Positions 14,113 through 21,673 of a DNA stretch of 45,265 nt are shown here, in pieces. Each line of letters starts with the position of its first letter. The stretch's first letter is position 1. The position numbers and the translations under genes were made by a program. Source of the DNA: a virus; the IMG/VR virus record IMGVR_UViG_3300009175_000029, positions 1-45,265 of that record; one strand, given 5' to 3'. The notes under the pieces are model-generated. The model had not been told where the DNA came from. It searched no databases and saw only the letters and a program-made list of their open reading frames with translations.

Positions 14113-15413
14113 GGCTTTGCACCCCCTTGGTTGGGCAGGTGCGTCAATGCACCGCCTAGTTCTATTATACACTGAGTATGCAGGGGAACCTGTTGCCCGG
14201 AGGGGATGTCGAGGCCCTGCGGCGCGAGCCTCACGGGGCGGCGGATGATGCGCGAGTCGGTGCCCATGGCATAGGACGCCGTGCCCCCCATGCTGGTGCC
14301 ATAGGCGTGCCGGGTAACGCCTACGGCGAGGAGGCCGGAGCTGACGACCCTGCCAGCGCTGGCTCCCGTTCCCGAGCGCACTCGGTTCGCCTTGCCCGCA
14401 GCACTCGTGGAGCCCATCGCCGAACCCTTACCCTGACGTAGACGGTTAGCACGGCTCAGGGAGAGGGTGAGGGCGATGGTTGCGGCGAGTCCGTGGCGCG
14501 TGGCGTAGCCCTTTGCGGAGGAGGACGAGAGTCCGAGCGTGGAGCCGATGGCGTTGCGGACCCCCGCCTTGTAGCCGCTCCCGAGGGACACCATGAGGCC
14601 AGCGGTCGAGCCCTTGGCAGAGCGCACCGCTCCCGCCCGCGCGGGGGAGGAAGTACCGGGGATGCTCGCCCCCTTGGCGGAGCGGAGGCCACCAGCCTTG
14701 GCTTGCGACGCCGTTACCGGGAAGGTCGCCCCTAGAGCGCGTCTGCCCCGGTTCGCCATGGCGAGAGACAGCGCTTGCGGGAGGCTGCCACCCCTGCCGG
14801 AGCGCCTCGCCCCAGCGCTGCCGAGGGAGGCCGTATTCCCAGCAGTGCTGCCGATTCCCGCCCTCTTGGCTGTCGCCCTGCCGCTGGGCGAGGTGTACCC
14901 GATGCTGCTGGCGATGCCGTTCCGGGTAGTTCCTCCGCCAGCGGTATAGGTCGCGTAGAACGACGGGTTGGCAGTGTTCTGCCCGCCTGTTGGATACGTC
15001 GTGGGAGTGCCAGAACTATACGTCGCGCCCGTGGAGGCGAAGTAGCCGCCACTGGTGTCCCTGTATATCTTGACTCCATTGGCATTACTGTCGAGGTGAA
15101 TGCCCAGCCAGTAGTCTGCGGCGGGAAGACTGGGAGGACTGGAGAATCCGAAGTAGACCCAGCCGGGAGCTTGGTTGTCTGAGAGCGCGACAGGTGCGCT
15201 GACGGCTTGCAGGGTGGTGGGGTAGCTTCCCGTGGTGCTGTAGATGACCCCCCTGCAATAGCAGGCTGCGTGCCCTGCGCTTTGATTGTCAAGATACCCC
15301 GAGACTCCGGAGACGGTACCCGTCTCAGTGAGCGTGAACCGTCCCGAGATGATGCAATCGCCATCGCCGTCATCGTAGGAAGCACCGATACCCGTCTGTC
15401 CGAAGGTGCTCAC
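14103..15413 (-). CDS. tail protein with ~20-residue Arg/Gly/Ser repeats
   Basis: 436 residues, GTG 15413. The N-terminal ~160 residues are a beta-sandwich-like domain (DCIISGRFTLTETGTVSGV, PADYWLGIHLDSNANGV), like phage carbohydrate-binding or tail-spike head domains. From ~170 to ~385 comes a degenerate repeat of about 20-24 residues, at least nine units, each R-x-x-x-GS-x4-S-x3-A-x3-R (KRAGIGSTAGNTASLGSAGA; VRSAKGSTAGLMVSLG; VRNAIGSTLGLSSSSAKG). The repeat part is strongly basic and Ser/Ala/Gly-rich. The C-terminus has another short domain. Function unknown; a virion position is inferred from its neighbours. Confidence 0.6.
   Translation of the reverse strand: MSTFGQTGIGASYDDGDGDCIISGRFTLTETGTVSGVSGYLDNQSAGHAACYCRGVIYSTTGSYPTTLQAVSAPVALSDNQAPGWVYFGFSSPPSLPAADYWLGIHLDSNANGVKIYRDTSGGYFASTGATYSSGTPTTYPTGGQNTANPSFYATYTAGGGTTRNGIASSIGYTSPSGRATAKRAGIGSTAGNTASLGSAGARRSGRGGSLPQALSLAMANRGRRALGATFPVTASQAKAGGLRSAKGASIPGTSSPARAGAVRSAKGSTAGLMVSLGSGYKAGVRNAIGSTLGLSSSSAKGYATRHGLAATIALTLSLSRANRLRQGKGSAMGSTSAAGKANRVRSGTGASAGRVVSSGLLAVGVTRHAYGTSMGGTASYAMGTDSRIIRRPVRLAPQGLDIPSGQQVPLHTQCIIELGGALTHLPNQGGAKPCQ
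14162..14175 (-). promoter_or_regulatory. possible weak internal promoter before the adaptor-like gene
   Basis: Minus-strand GTGTATAATAG (around 14173-14163) contains a perfect TATAAT in an AT-rich island within the otherwise GC-rich end of the tail-repeat gene, about 50 bases before the next start. No good -35 is seen. Confidence 0.3.
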
Positions 15414-15425
15414 GCTGGGGCCGTT

Positions 15426-16046
15426 TTAGTCGAGGTTGACGGTGATGGCGCTGGCCGCGAACTGGAAGATGTCACCGACGTTGCAGGTCACTGAGCCGGT
15501 GGGCACAAGTACGGTGCCAGCAGTGCCAGCGACGGTGCAGTTCACCGGCAGCGAGAACGTCGTAGCGCTCACGTAGTCGATGGGCCAGATGCCGTTGATG
15601 CTCGGGGTGGAGTTCGAGCCGCTGACGATGCAGTAGGCACCCGTGGTCATGCCGTGCGTGGGAGTCGTGACGACGGTCGGGTTGGCGAGCGTGTTGGCGG
15701 TCGCCGTGAGGCTCGTCATGAGGTTGCCGTAGGAGAGCAGGTTGCCCGCCGTGACGGCGTCGTAGATGCCCCAGCCGACGACAGCGGACCACGCAGCGGT
15801 GGTGACCGCCGGGAAGGCGATGATGCTGGAGTTCTGCACGTAGGACGGGGTGCCCGACGTGACCGAGCCGAAGGCGCACGCCTGACGCGCATAGGCGTTG
15901 CCGGAAATCTCCGTGAAGGCTGCATCTGTGGGCTGCGCCGAAGCGAGCGCCACGTAGACCGTTGCCGCCGGAGAGATGACAGTGGTGTTCTTGAAGTACC
16001 TCGCAAGAATCTCGTTCTGCAAGGCGCTGGACAGCGGACCTGCCAT
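15426..16046 (-). CDS. tail fibre-like protein with an inserted FCCH-like domain
   Basis: 206 residues from ATG 16046 (AGGAGG, four bases). N-terminal part LQNEILARYFKNTTVISP, then ATVYVALASAQPTDAA, GNAYARQ and WGIYDAVTAGNLLSYGNL, is the common phage 'tail fibre-like' module. The C-terminal usual 'G..F.F..g.l.v.ld' ending is present (GDIFQFAASAITVNLD). Between them sits PTHGMTTGAYCIVSGSNSTP...INGIWPIDYVSATTFSLP, an FCCH/ubiquitin-activating-enzyme-like beta domain found inserted in some phage fibres. Probably a virion appendage or assembly part. Confidence 0.65.
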   Translation of the reverse strand: MAGPLSSALQNEILARYFKNTTVISPAATVYVALASAQPTDAAFTEISGNAYARQACAFGSVTSGTPSYVQNSSIIAFPAVTTAAWSAVVGWGIYDAVTAGNLLSYGNLMTSLTATANTLANPTVVTTPTHGMTTGAYCIVSGSNSTPSINGIWPIDYVSATTFSLPVNCTVAGTAGTVLVPTGSVTCNVGDIFQFAASAITVNLD

Positions 16047-16054
16047 GGTTCCTC

Positions 16055-16726
16055 CTAGAGCCTCATGATGAAGGCGAGATAGTAGTAGGCGACGGGGAAG
16101 TTACTTGCTCCTGCTGTGGTACCGGCAGCGGTGCCGGAGATGGTTCCTGAGTTGAGCGTGTGAGAGTGAGTTCCGTGGGAAGACACACTGATACCGGAAG
16201 GGTCGTGTTGGTGGGAACCGGGGTAGTCGGTGGTTCCCGCAATCGAGTGCGTGTGACCACCTGTGGCGTAGACATTGCCACTACCGGTCGTCAGGTTGTT
16301 GGTTGCGCTCGGGGTACCAGAAGTGCCCGATGTTGCGTGGTTGTGGTTCCCGCCCAGTCCCGTCAGGCCGCTGAGGGTGTGTTCATTCACCCCAGCGGGG
16401 TTGCAGGTGACTCCATCAGCCGAGCCTGACACCCCGCCCGAGAACCCGTGAGTGTGGCCCGCGTTGGTGCCCCCGTAGTTTCCGGGGGCGGTGGCCCCAG
16501 CCCCGATGACGAAGCGCTCACGCAGGTCAGGAGTGGTGCCAGTGCCGTCGCAGAGCTGCCAACCGACGGGCAGCGCCGAGAGCGCTCCGCTCCACATGAT
16601 GATGCCGCCTGCGGGGACGACCCCACCGCCGCCCGATTTGACGGGGGTTGGGCCAACGAAGCCATGTGCTACGCAGATGTCTCCGAAGGTGATGCGCCCA
16701 CAGTATTGACAGAGGTCATCAGCCAC
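16055..16726 (-). CDS. tail-collar-domain fibre protein with N-terminal zinc motif
   Basis: 223 residues from GTG 16726 (eight-base overlap upstream). The N-terminus MADDLCQYCGRITFGDIC carries a possible zinc knuckle. Residues ~38-75 (GGIIMWSGALSALPVGWQLCDGT then TPDLRERFVIG) are the Phage_Collar motif of T4 gp12-type short tail fibres. The rest is Gly/Ser/Thr-rich with many HxH pairs (GHTHGF, NHNHAT, GHTHSI, SHQHDP, THSHTL), which in gp12-like proteins bind metal along the fibre axis. Receptor binding is the likely role. Confidence 0.8.
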   Translation of the reverse strand: MADDLCQYCGRITFGDICVAHGFVGPTPVKSGGGGVVPAGGIIMWSGALSALPVGWQLCDGTGTTPDLRERFVIGAGATAPGNYGGTNAGHTHGFSGGVSGSADGVTCNPAGVNEHTLSGLTGLGGNHNHATSGTSGTPSATNNLTTGSGNVYATGGHTHSIAGTTDYPGSHQHDPSGISVSSHGTHSHTLNSGTISGTAAGTTAGASNFPVAYYYLAFIMRL

Positions 16727-17057
16727 GGCCTATGAACCCGCCTACGTCGATGAACGCGCCAACGCTGGCAATCGAGGACGTGATGCAGAGAGCGGTGTTG
16801 CTGGTGAGCTTGATGGGGACTTGCAGGTGGACGTTCCACGACTGACCGATGGCAAGCGCAACCGACCAGACGACGGTGCCGCCGGAGCCGTTGAGCAGCT
16901 TCCATGTTGCCGCAGTAGCGCCAGCGGCGATGTTGATGTCGCTGACAGAAATAGCCAGCGGGCTGCCCGGCGCGGCAACTGCTGACTGGTTCGTGAAGAG
17001 CGTATCCTGCGAGATGGGGACGTGGAACTCGTTGCTATTCCAATGAGGCTGAGACAC
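16719..17057 (-). CDS. small beta-rich virion protein
   Basis: 112 residues from GTG 17057 (AGGAGGTGCC just upstream). Beta-strand pattern with repeated Ala/Ser/Thr (LAISVSDINIAAGATAATWK, TVVWSVALAIGQSWNVHL, ALCITSSIASVGAFID). Placed between the decoration-like protein and the collar fibre. Could be a head decoration or fibre-attachment protein. No family recognised. Confidence 0.5.
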   Translation of the reverse strand: MSQPHWNSNEFHVPISQDTLFTNQSAVAAPGSPLAISVSDINIAAGATAATWKLLNGSGGTVVWSVALAIGQSWNVHLQVPIKLTSNTALCITSSIASVGAFIDVGGFIGRG

Positions 17058-17119
17058 GGCACCTCCTTAGCACCCGAACGCCGGAACTTCTCAGCCACGG
17101 CAGGGAGCGGTTGTAGTGA

Positions 17120-17151
17120 TTGCCGGGGGGCACCGACGCACCCCCCGGCAA
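17120..17151. terminator. strong 11-bp GC hairpin between structural genes
   Basis: TTGCCGGGGGG (17120-17130) pairs perfectly with CCCCCCGGCAA (17141-17151) around a 10-base loop. No T run follows on the minus strand, so it may be an attenuator or mRNA-stability element that sets the level of downstream genes relative to the capsid gene. Confidence 0.5.
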
Positions 17152-17167
17152 GGGTCACGGGGTCGGC

Positions 17168-17500
17168 TCAGTAACCAACGACCTGATAGTGGAAGGTGCC
17201 GAGGTGGGCATCAACGGTCGAGCCGACCTCCGCGCGCGTCGAGCCGACGAGCAGCTTCATGGCCTTGGTGGAAGCCATGTAAATCGGGACGTATGTGAGC
17301 GTGTCATCGAAGGCCGGGACGATGACGTAGAGCACCTTGTTCGGGAACTCGGTCATCGTGAGCAGCTCGCCGCCGGTCGTGTACGAGGTAGAAGGCACGA
17401 AGGTGTAGTCGACGATGTGGGCACCGGGCATGCTCTGGATACCAGCACACGCAGCGCCAATCTTCACATCGGTGTTCTTGGTGTTCGAGTTTGCAGCCAT
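17168..17500 (-). CDS. putative head decoration/cement protein
   Basis: 110 residues from ATG 17500 (AGGAGGT, eight bases). Directly downstream of the major capsid gene, the usual place for decoration proteins. Beta-rich: IVDYTFVPSTSYTTGGELLT, NKVLYVIVPAFDDTLTYVPIY. It has its own strong ribosome site and is bracketed by two hairpins, suggesting high, separately tuned expression. Function by position only. Confidence 0.5.
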   Translation of the reverse strand: MAANSNTKNTDVKIGAACAGIQSMPGAHIVDYTFVPSTSYTTGGELLTMTEFPNKVLYVIVPAFDDTLTYVPIYMASTKAMKLLVGSTRAEVGSTVDAHLGTFHYQVVGY

Positions 17501-17528
17501 GTAGCCTCACCTCCTGAAGATGAGTTGA

Positions 17529-17552
17529 GGGAGGGGGCCGAAGCCCCCTCCC
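17529..17552 (-). terminator. 10-bp hairpin after the major capsid gene
   Basis: GGGAGGGGGC (17529-17538) and GCCCCCTCCC (17543-17552) pair around a four-base loop that reads TTCG on the minus strand, a very stable tetraloop. The following minus-strand bases are TCAAC, so the T tail is weak; a partial terminator or 3'-end stabiliser is likely. Confidence 0.65.
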
Positions 17553-17571
17553 GATTCATTCAGTCAGTGAC

Positions 17572-18804
17572 TTACTGCCAAGTCAGCAGGGTCATGCAGC
17601 CGTGGGCCTTGAGCGGGTCGACGACCTTCATCGTGTACTCGCCCAGAATCCGCATCTTGTAGGCATCCGAGCCGTCCGGAGTGCCGGTGTCGATGCCCCA
17701 CTCCAGCTTCGTCCAAGGACGGAACGGGACGAGGAAGACCTTGCTCATGTTGAGCACGAACAGGTTGCTCTTGCTGACCAGCGGGTCCGGAACAATCTCA
17801 GCGGTGAAGCCGAGGTCGCTCAGGAAGTTGGTCACGTAGCGGCCCCACGTAGCGTCAACGCGCTCGACGCGGACCTTGTCTGCACCGAAGCCAGCGATGA
17901 CGCGGGCGTTCGAGGGGTGGACGAAAATCTTGTACGGGTCGGTCCTGTCGCCACCGTTGGTGAGGATGTTGGCGAACAGGGTGTTGAGGCCGTACTCGGT
18001 GACCGCCGTGGAGGTGTAGTCCACGTTGCCGCCGCTCTGCGCGAGGGCCTGAAGGATGCCCTTGGTCGTGCGGACGTAGGAGTTGCTGCCCTGCATGTCC
18101 GTGGTGCCGCCAGCGCCATAGTTCATCGCGCCGTAGAGCATGAACTGGCAGAGGTCGTTCTTCAGCTCAATCATGCGGTTCTCGTACTGAGCCTGCATGT
18201 TGTCGGCCGCAATCATCGGACGCCGGGCCATCTCGGTGCCGGTCGCCGTCAGATAGAAGTCGAGGATTGAGGTCTCGTTGTAGGTGATGGAAGTAGCGAC
18301 GTACTTGTTGACGCTCGGGGACGAGCCTTCCTCCACCGCAGTGAAGATGACCTCGAAGGTGTCGGTCGCGCCATGCACCGTCGAGCCCTGACCGGCGACA
18401 GCACCGTTGCGGCCGTAGTCGCGGGTGACGGTCAGCGTGTCGGTCGAGATGGCGGTGACCTGCATAATCTCGTCAACCTTGTAGGTGCCGATGGGGGTGG
18501 CCCTAGAAGCGTTGCGGAGCAGGGCACCGACCTTGATGGTCAGGCCCTGACCGGAGGTGAGGACGATACCCGTCGACGAGTTGGAGCCCGCCATCGTCGC
18601 GGAAATGGCGGTGATGATGCGGGAGTTGGTGTTGCTCGAAATCCACTCGACCTTAGGCTCGTCAACCTGCGAGCCTAGGGCGATGGAATCCACCATCTGC
18701 GACTTCGCGCAGAGCATGGGATGGAGAATCTGGTCGATGGAGCGACCCTCGGTACCGATAGTGCGGTTCCAAGTTGCGGTCGGGATGACAGTGGGCCAAG
18801 CCAT
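17572..18804 (-). CDS. major capsid protein (SU10/DUF5309-like)
   Basis: 410 residues from ATG 18804 (GAGGAGG upstream). Opening segment IGTEGRSIDQILHPMLCAK, then an inserted beta domain (GIVLTSGQGLTIKVGALLR...), the long helix (NRMIELKNDLCQFMLYGAMN) and the P-domain region (YKIFVHPSNARVIAGFG; LGFTAEIVPDPLVSKSNLFVLN) match the HK97-fold capsid proteins of the SU10/DUF5309 group. It follows the scaffold gene and has a strong extended -10 promoter of its own. It would form the icosahedral shell. Confidence 0.8.
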   Translation of the reverse strand: MAWPTVIPTATWNRTIGTEGRSIDQILHPMLCAKSQMVDSIALGSQVDEPKVEWISSNTNSRIITAISATMAGSNSSTGIVLTSGQGLTIKVGALLRNASRATPIGTYKVDEIMQVTAISTDTLTVTRDYGRNGAVAGQGSTVHGATDTFEVIFTAVEEGSSPSVNKYVATSITYNETSILDFYLTATGTEMARRPMIAADNMQAQYENRMIELKNDLCQFMLYGAMNYGAGGTTDMQGSNSYVRTTKGILQALAQSGGNVDYTSTAVTEYGLNTLFANILTNGGDRTDPYKIFVHPSNARVIAGFGADKVRVERVDATWGRYVTNFLSDLGFTAEIVPDPLVSKSNLFVLNMSKVFLVPFRPWTKLEWGIDTGTPDGSDAYKMRILGEYTMKVVDPLKAHGCMTLLTWQ

Positions 18805-18956
18805 AATGGGGCCTCCTCGTTCAAGTTGAGTGCGTGCTGAGCTTGCTTGCGAGCCGACTCAGCCTGAACGCCGGAGGCGATTCTACTGACGGAACACTGA
18901 CCTAAGCTCGCGTAGCATTAGGTAGCGATTCCTCGTCGTTGTATACCTATACGTAC

Positions 18957-18965
18957 AGTATACCA
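18957..18965 (-). promoter_or_regulatory. extended -10 promoter before the capsid gene
   Basis: Minus-strand GTGTGGTATACT, with the extended -10 TGGTATACT at 18965-18957 in the 174-base gap after the scaffold gene. No good -35. A second, overlapping AT-rich stretch with two more TATA-like words follows (18941-18952). The leader of ~140 bases ends at the capsid ribosome site GAGGAGG. Confidence 0.55.
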
Positions 18966-18978
18966 CACCTTTTGGAGA

Positions 18979-19536
18979 CTAGCTGAACAGACCGCCCAGC
19001 ATTTTGTCATCGCCGAACAGGAGCTTGGCGCTGGCGCGGTAGTCGCCCTTCGAGTTGGCGTCGAGCAGCTCCTTCTCCTCGTCGGTGGGGTCGAGGTGAC
19101 CGCCCACGGGGGTGCCGGTGATGCCCCAAGCCGTGCGCGCCTTGGCAGCCGCTTCCAGTTTGGCCTCTACCTCGAAGCCGTCGATGGTGCTCTGCATGCC
19201 CTTGGCCTTCTCGCGCACCATCTCGGCCATGCGGGCCAGCGTGGTCATGTCCTTGATGTCGGCGGACACGGTCTTGAAGAGGTCCTTCTCCAGCGGGCCT
19301 GCGTTCGCGAGGAACTTGTCCTTGGCGTTCTGAAGCGTGGTGGTGTCGAACTTCTTCTGCATCGAGTCCATGCGCGCGGTGAGCTTCTTCGCGAGCTTGT
19401 CCTCCTTCTCGGCCTCAGCCTCGGCCTCTTCCTCTTCAGCCTCATACGGGGGGGTGGCCTCATCGGGGTTCTCGATGCCAAGCATCGCCCAGATGTCCTG
19501 CTCCTGCTCTTCGACCACTGTCTCTTCTTCAGCCAT
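18979..19536 (-). CDS. capsid scaffolding protein
   Basis: 185 residues from ATG 19536 (AGGAG five bases upstream). Very acidic N-terminus (EEETVVEEQEQD; EAEEEEAEAEAEKED at ~33-46), a long charged helix (KLTARMDSMQKKFD; LARMAEMVREKAKGMQS) and a basic/hydrophobic C-terminal end (ASAKLLFGDDKMLGGLFS). Immediately before the capsid gene. This composition, size and order are those of phage scaffold proteins, which guide procapsid assembly and then leave. Confidence 0.75.
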   Translation of the reverse strand: MAEEETVVEEQEQDIWAMLGIENPDEATPPYEAEEEEAEAEAEKEDKLAKKLTARMDSMQKKFDTTTLQNAKDKFLANAGPLEKDLFKTVSADIKDMTTLARMAEMVREKAKGMQSTIDGFEVEAKLEAAAKARTAWGITGTPVGGHLDPTDEEKELLDANSKGDYRASAKLLFGDDKMLGGLFS

Positions 19537-19545
19537 GGTGCTCTC

Positions 19546-21659
19546 CTAGATGTTCTCGGTGATTTGTCCGCTCGGGGTGGCCCCCTGAGCGAAGGTGTTG
19601 TAGGAACTGGCAACGTACTTCGTTTGAGCGTTGAGGGCGTTCGCGAGCTTCTGCCGGAGGATGCCTCCCTGAGTCGGGTCGCCGAGACCGATGGCCGTGG
19701 TCTCGTCTGGAGCTTGACCGTTCTGCCAGTCGTAGCTCTGGCGGTCATTCGCATAGGTCTCGACGTGGTGAGTGAAGTCGGTAGTGTTCTGGCCGCTGCG
19801 GAAGAACTCATCGGCAGCGTTCGGGGGTGGGGTGTGCCGTTATCGGCGAAGGCTTGATTGAATGCCTGCTGGTACTGCATGTAGCTGGCGGGGTCCGGGG
19901 TGCCACCGCCACCGCTGGCGAGTTGACCGGCTGCGAAGGCGTCCCAGTTGCCGTACTGCGACTGGAAGGCACCCGTCTGCCGAATCTGGTTGAACATGTC
20001 CTTGGGGCCGGAGTAGTTGCCCGCCAAGTAGGCTGCCTGAATGCTCGCGTCGGGAGTGGAGTCCTGACCGAAGAGGGAGTGCCAGTATTCAGTGAAGCTG
20101 GCGGCCTGCGTCTTGCCGGTAGTGGAGCCGGTGTAGGTAGGGTCGTTGGCCTTGATGTAGTTGTCGAAGATGGTGTTGCTGGTGCCGTAGGGCTGCTTCA
20201 GAGCCCAAGCGAGAAGGGTGGGAGAGAGCACGGCTTTCGGGTCCCCAAGGAATCCTTTGTACTCCTCCTGCCACCCAGAGATGGCGGCGAGGTACTTGCT
20301 CATGGTGGTATCGACATCGGTAGCGCCCGTGGTGCTCTGCTCGCTCACCCAATCGCTGTAACCCGGCTGCGCCGTCTGGAAGTCGGGTCGGGTGGCGACG
20401 TGCAGAGCGAAGAAGTCGTCGATGTTCGTTGTGTTGTCGGAGGCGTACTGCTTGCGAAGCGCGGAATCAGGAGTCGCTCCAACGCCGTAGCAGTCATGCC
20501 ACATCTTGTCGAACTCAAGCCCACGACCGGCTCCGGGTCCCTGCTGCCACTGGTCGGTCTGTGAGAGGTTGTAGAGCAGCTCGGAGCCGGTCCATCCATT
20601 GGTGAGTGCCGAGGTGATGAAGTTCTGGTCTACCTTGACGCCGTGCATGTTCGAGTTCCACGTCTCGGTGGCCGCTGCGACCGCAGCCTTATAGGCGGTT
20701 ATCCACAGCGCTACGGTCGCAGGCTTTGCGCCCTTGTATCCATGTACGAACGCGGTCCAGCCGGGGAAGTTCGCCTGAAAGATGGCGGCCTGCGGCCTCA
20801 GGTACTTTCCGAGGAAGTTGTCGATACTGTCGGCAACCGCAGTTGGGTCGCCCTTCCTCATGTAGTCGTCAATGGCCTTCGCCATGTCTTTGTCGCCCTT
20901 CCAGCCGTCCTTGAAGTTGGCGGCAAGGAAGTTGTTGAGGAGGAAGGCGCGGTTGCGGGCGTCGGTGGTGAGCATGTACGCCTTGAAGTTGTTGTTGCGC
21001 AGCCACTTCGACTTGTCCGCGTCGCTCATCGTGCCCCGGCTGTCGACGAACGCCTGCATCAGCTTTTGGGGACAGTCGCCCGAGCCGTCCTTAGTGTTGC
21101 CCTTCCACCACGACTTGATGCGGGCCTTCACGTCGATGATGCTCATGTTGCTCTTGATGCCAGTGTTCGAGCTGGTGTCCCCTGCGTTGGGGTCCACCGA
21201 ACCGCCCGACTGACCTGCCCCGTAGACATGAACGCTGCCGTTGCCGCTCTGCACCTGAAAGTTCCCAGTGCCCCACGGTGAGGCTGCTACCACAGCGCCG
21301 AAGTTCGCTGGCGGCATCCCGCTGGTAAGCGCAGCGCGGATGTGCGTGTAGTCGCTCTGCCTCAGGGTCGCGATGGTGGCGGCGATGCCCTGCTGTAGGG
21401 TCTTGTAGTTCTTCACGCCGATGTGGTTGAAGTTCGTCGCTCCGCTGGCCGCCATGGTCGTGTTCAGGGGGTTGAAGGCAGCCTGCGCGCTCGCGTCACC
21501 CGCTCCGTGCTCGGCCTGCATCCACGAGACCATGGCGGCGATGTTGTTGGGCGTCGTCTTGAGTCCGAGGCCCTTGAGCACGAGCAGGGCGTAGTTGGCG
21601 CGTGTGATGTTCTTCTTGCCCTTGGCGGCCTGAAGCGTTGGAATCGTTGTGTATCCCAT
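19546..21659 (-). CDS. lysozyme-like virion protein (needs -1 frameshift near 19824)
   Basis: ATG 21659, GAGGAGG nine bases upstream. Residues ~1-135 resemble a virion lysozyme/SLT-type domain: LVLKGLGLKTTPNNIAAMVS, then WMQAEHGAGD (candidate Glu51), AFNPLNTT and NYKTLQQGIAATIATL. The middle is helical with an internal duplication (MWHDCYGVGATPDSALRKQY and YWHSLFGQDSTPDASIQAAY). In the zero frame, after 612 residues, the sequence turns into an Arg/Ser shadow. Shifting -1 at the C5 run (19823-19827 on the plus strand) gives 92 further natural residues (PNAADEFFRSGQNTTDF...), ending at the TAG 19548-19546 just before the scaffold ribosome site. Total 704. Programmed slip or sequencing indel cannot be told apart here. 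Confidence 0.7.
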
Positions 21660-21673
21660 GCTGGTTTCCTCCT

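Noticed and set aside
19245-19545. Zero-frame C-terminus of the 804-codon frame starting at 21659
   Set aside because: It is an Arg/Ser-rich shadow lying over the scaffold gene; the -1 frame gives a natural C-terminus instead.
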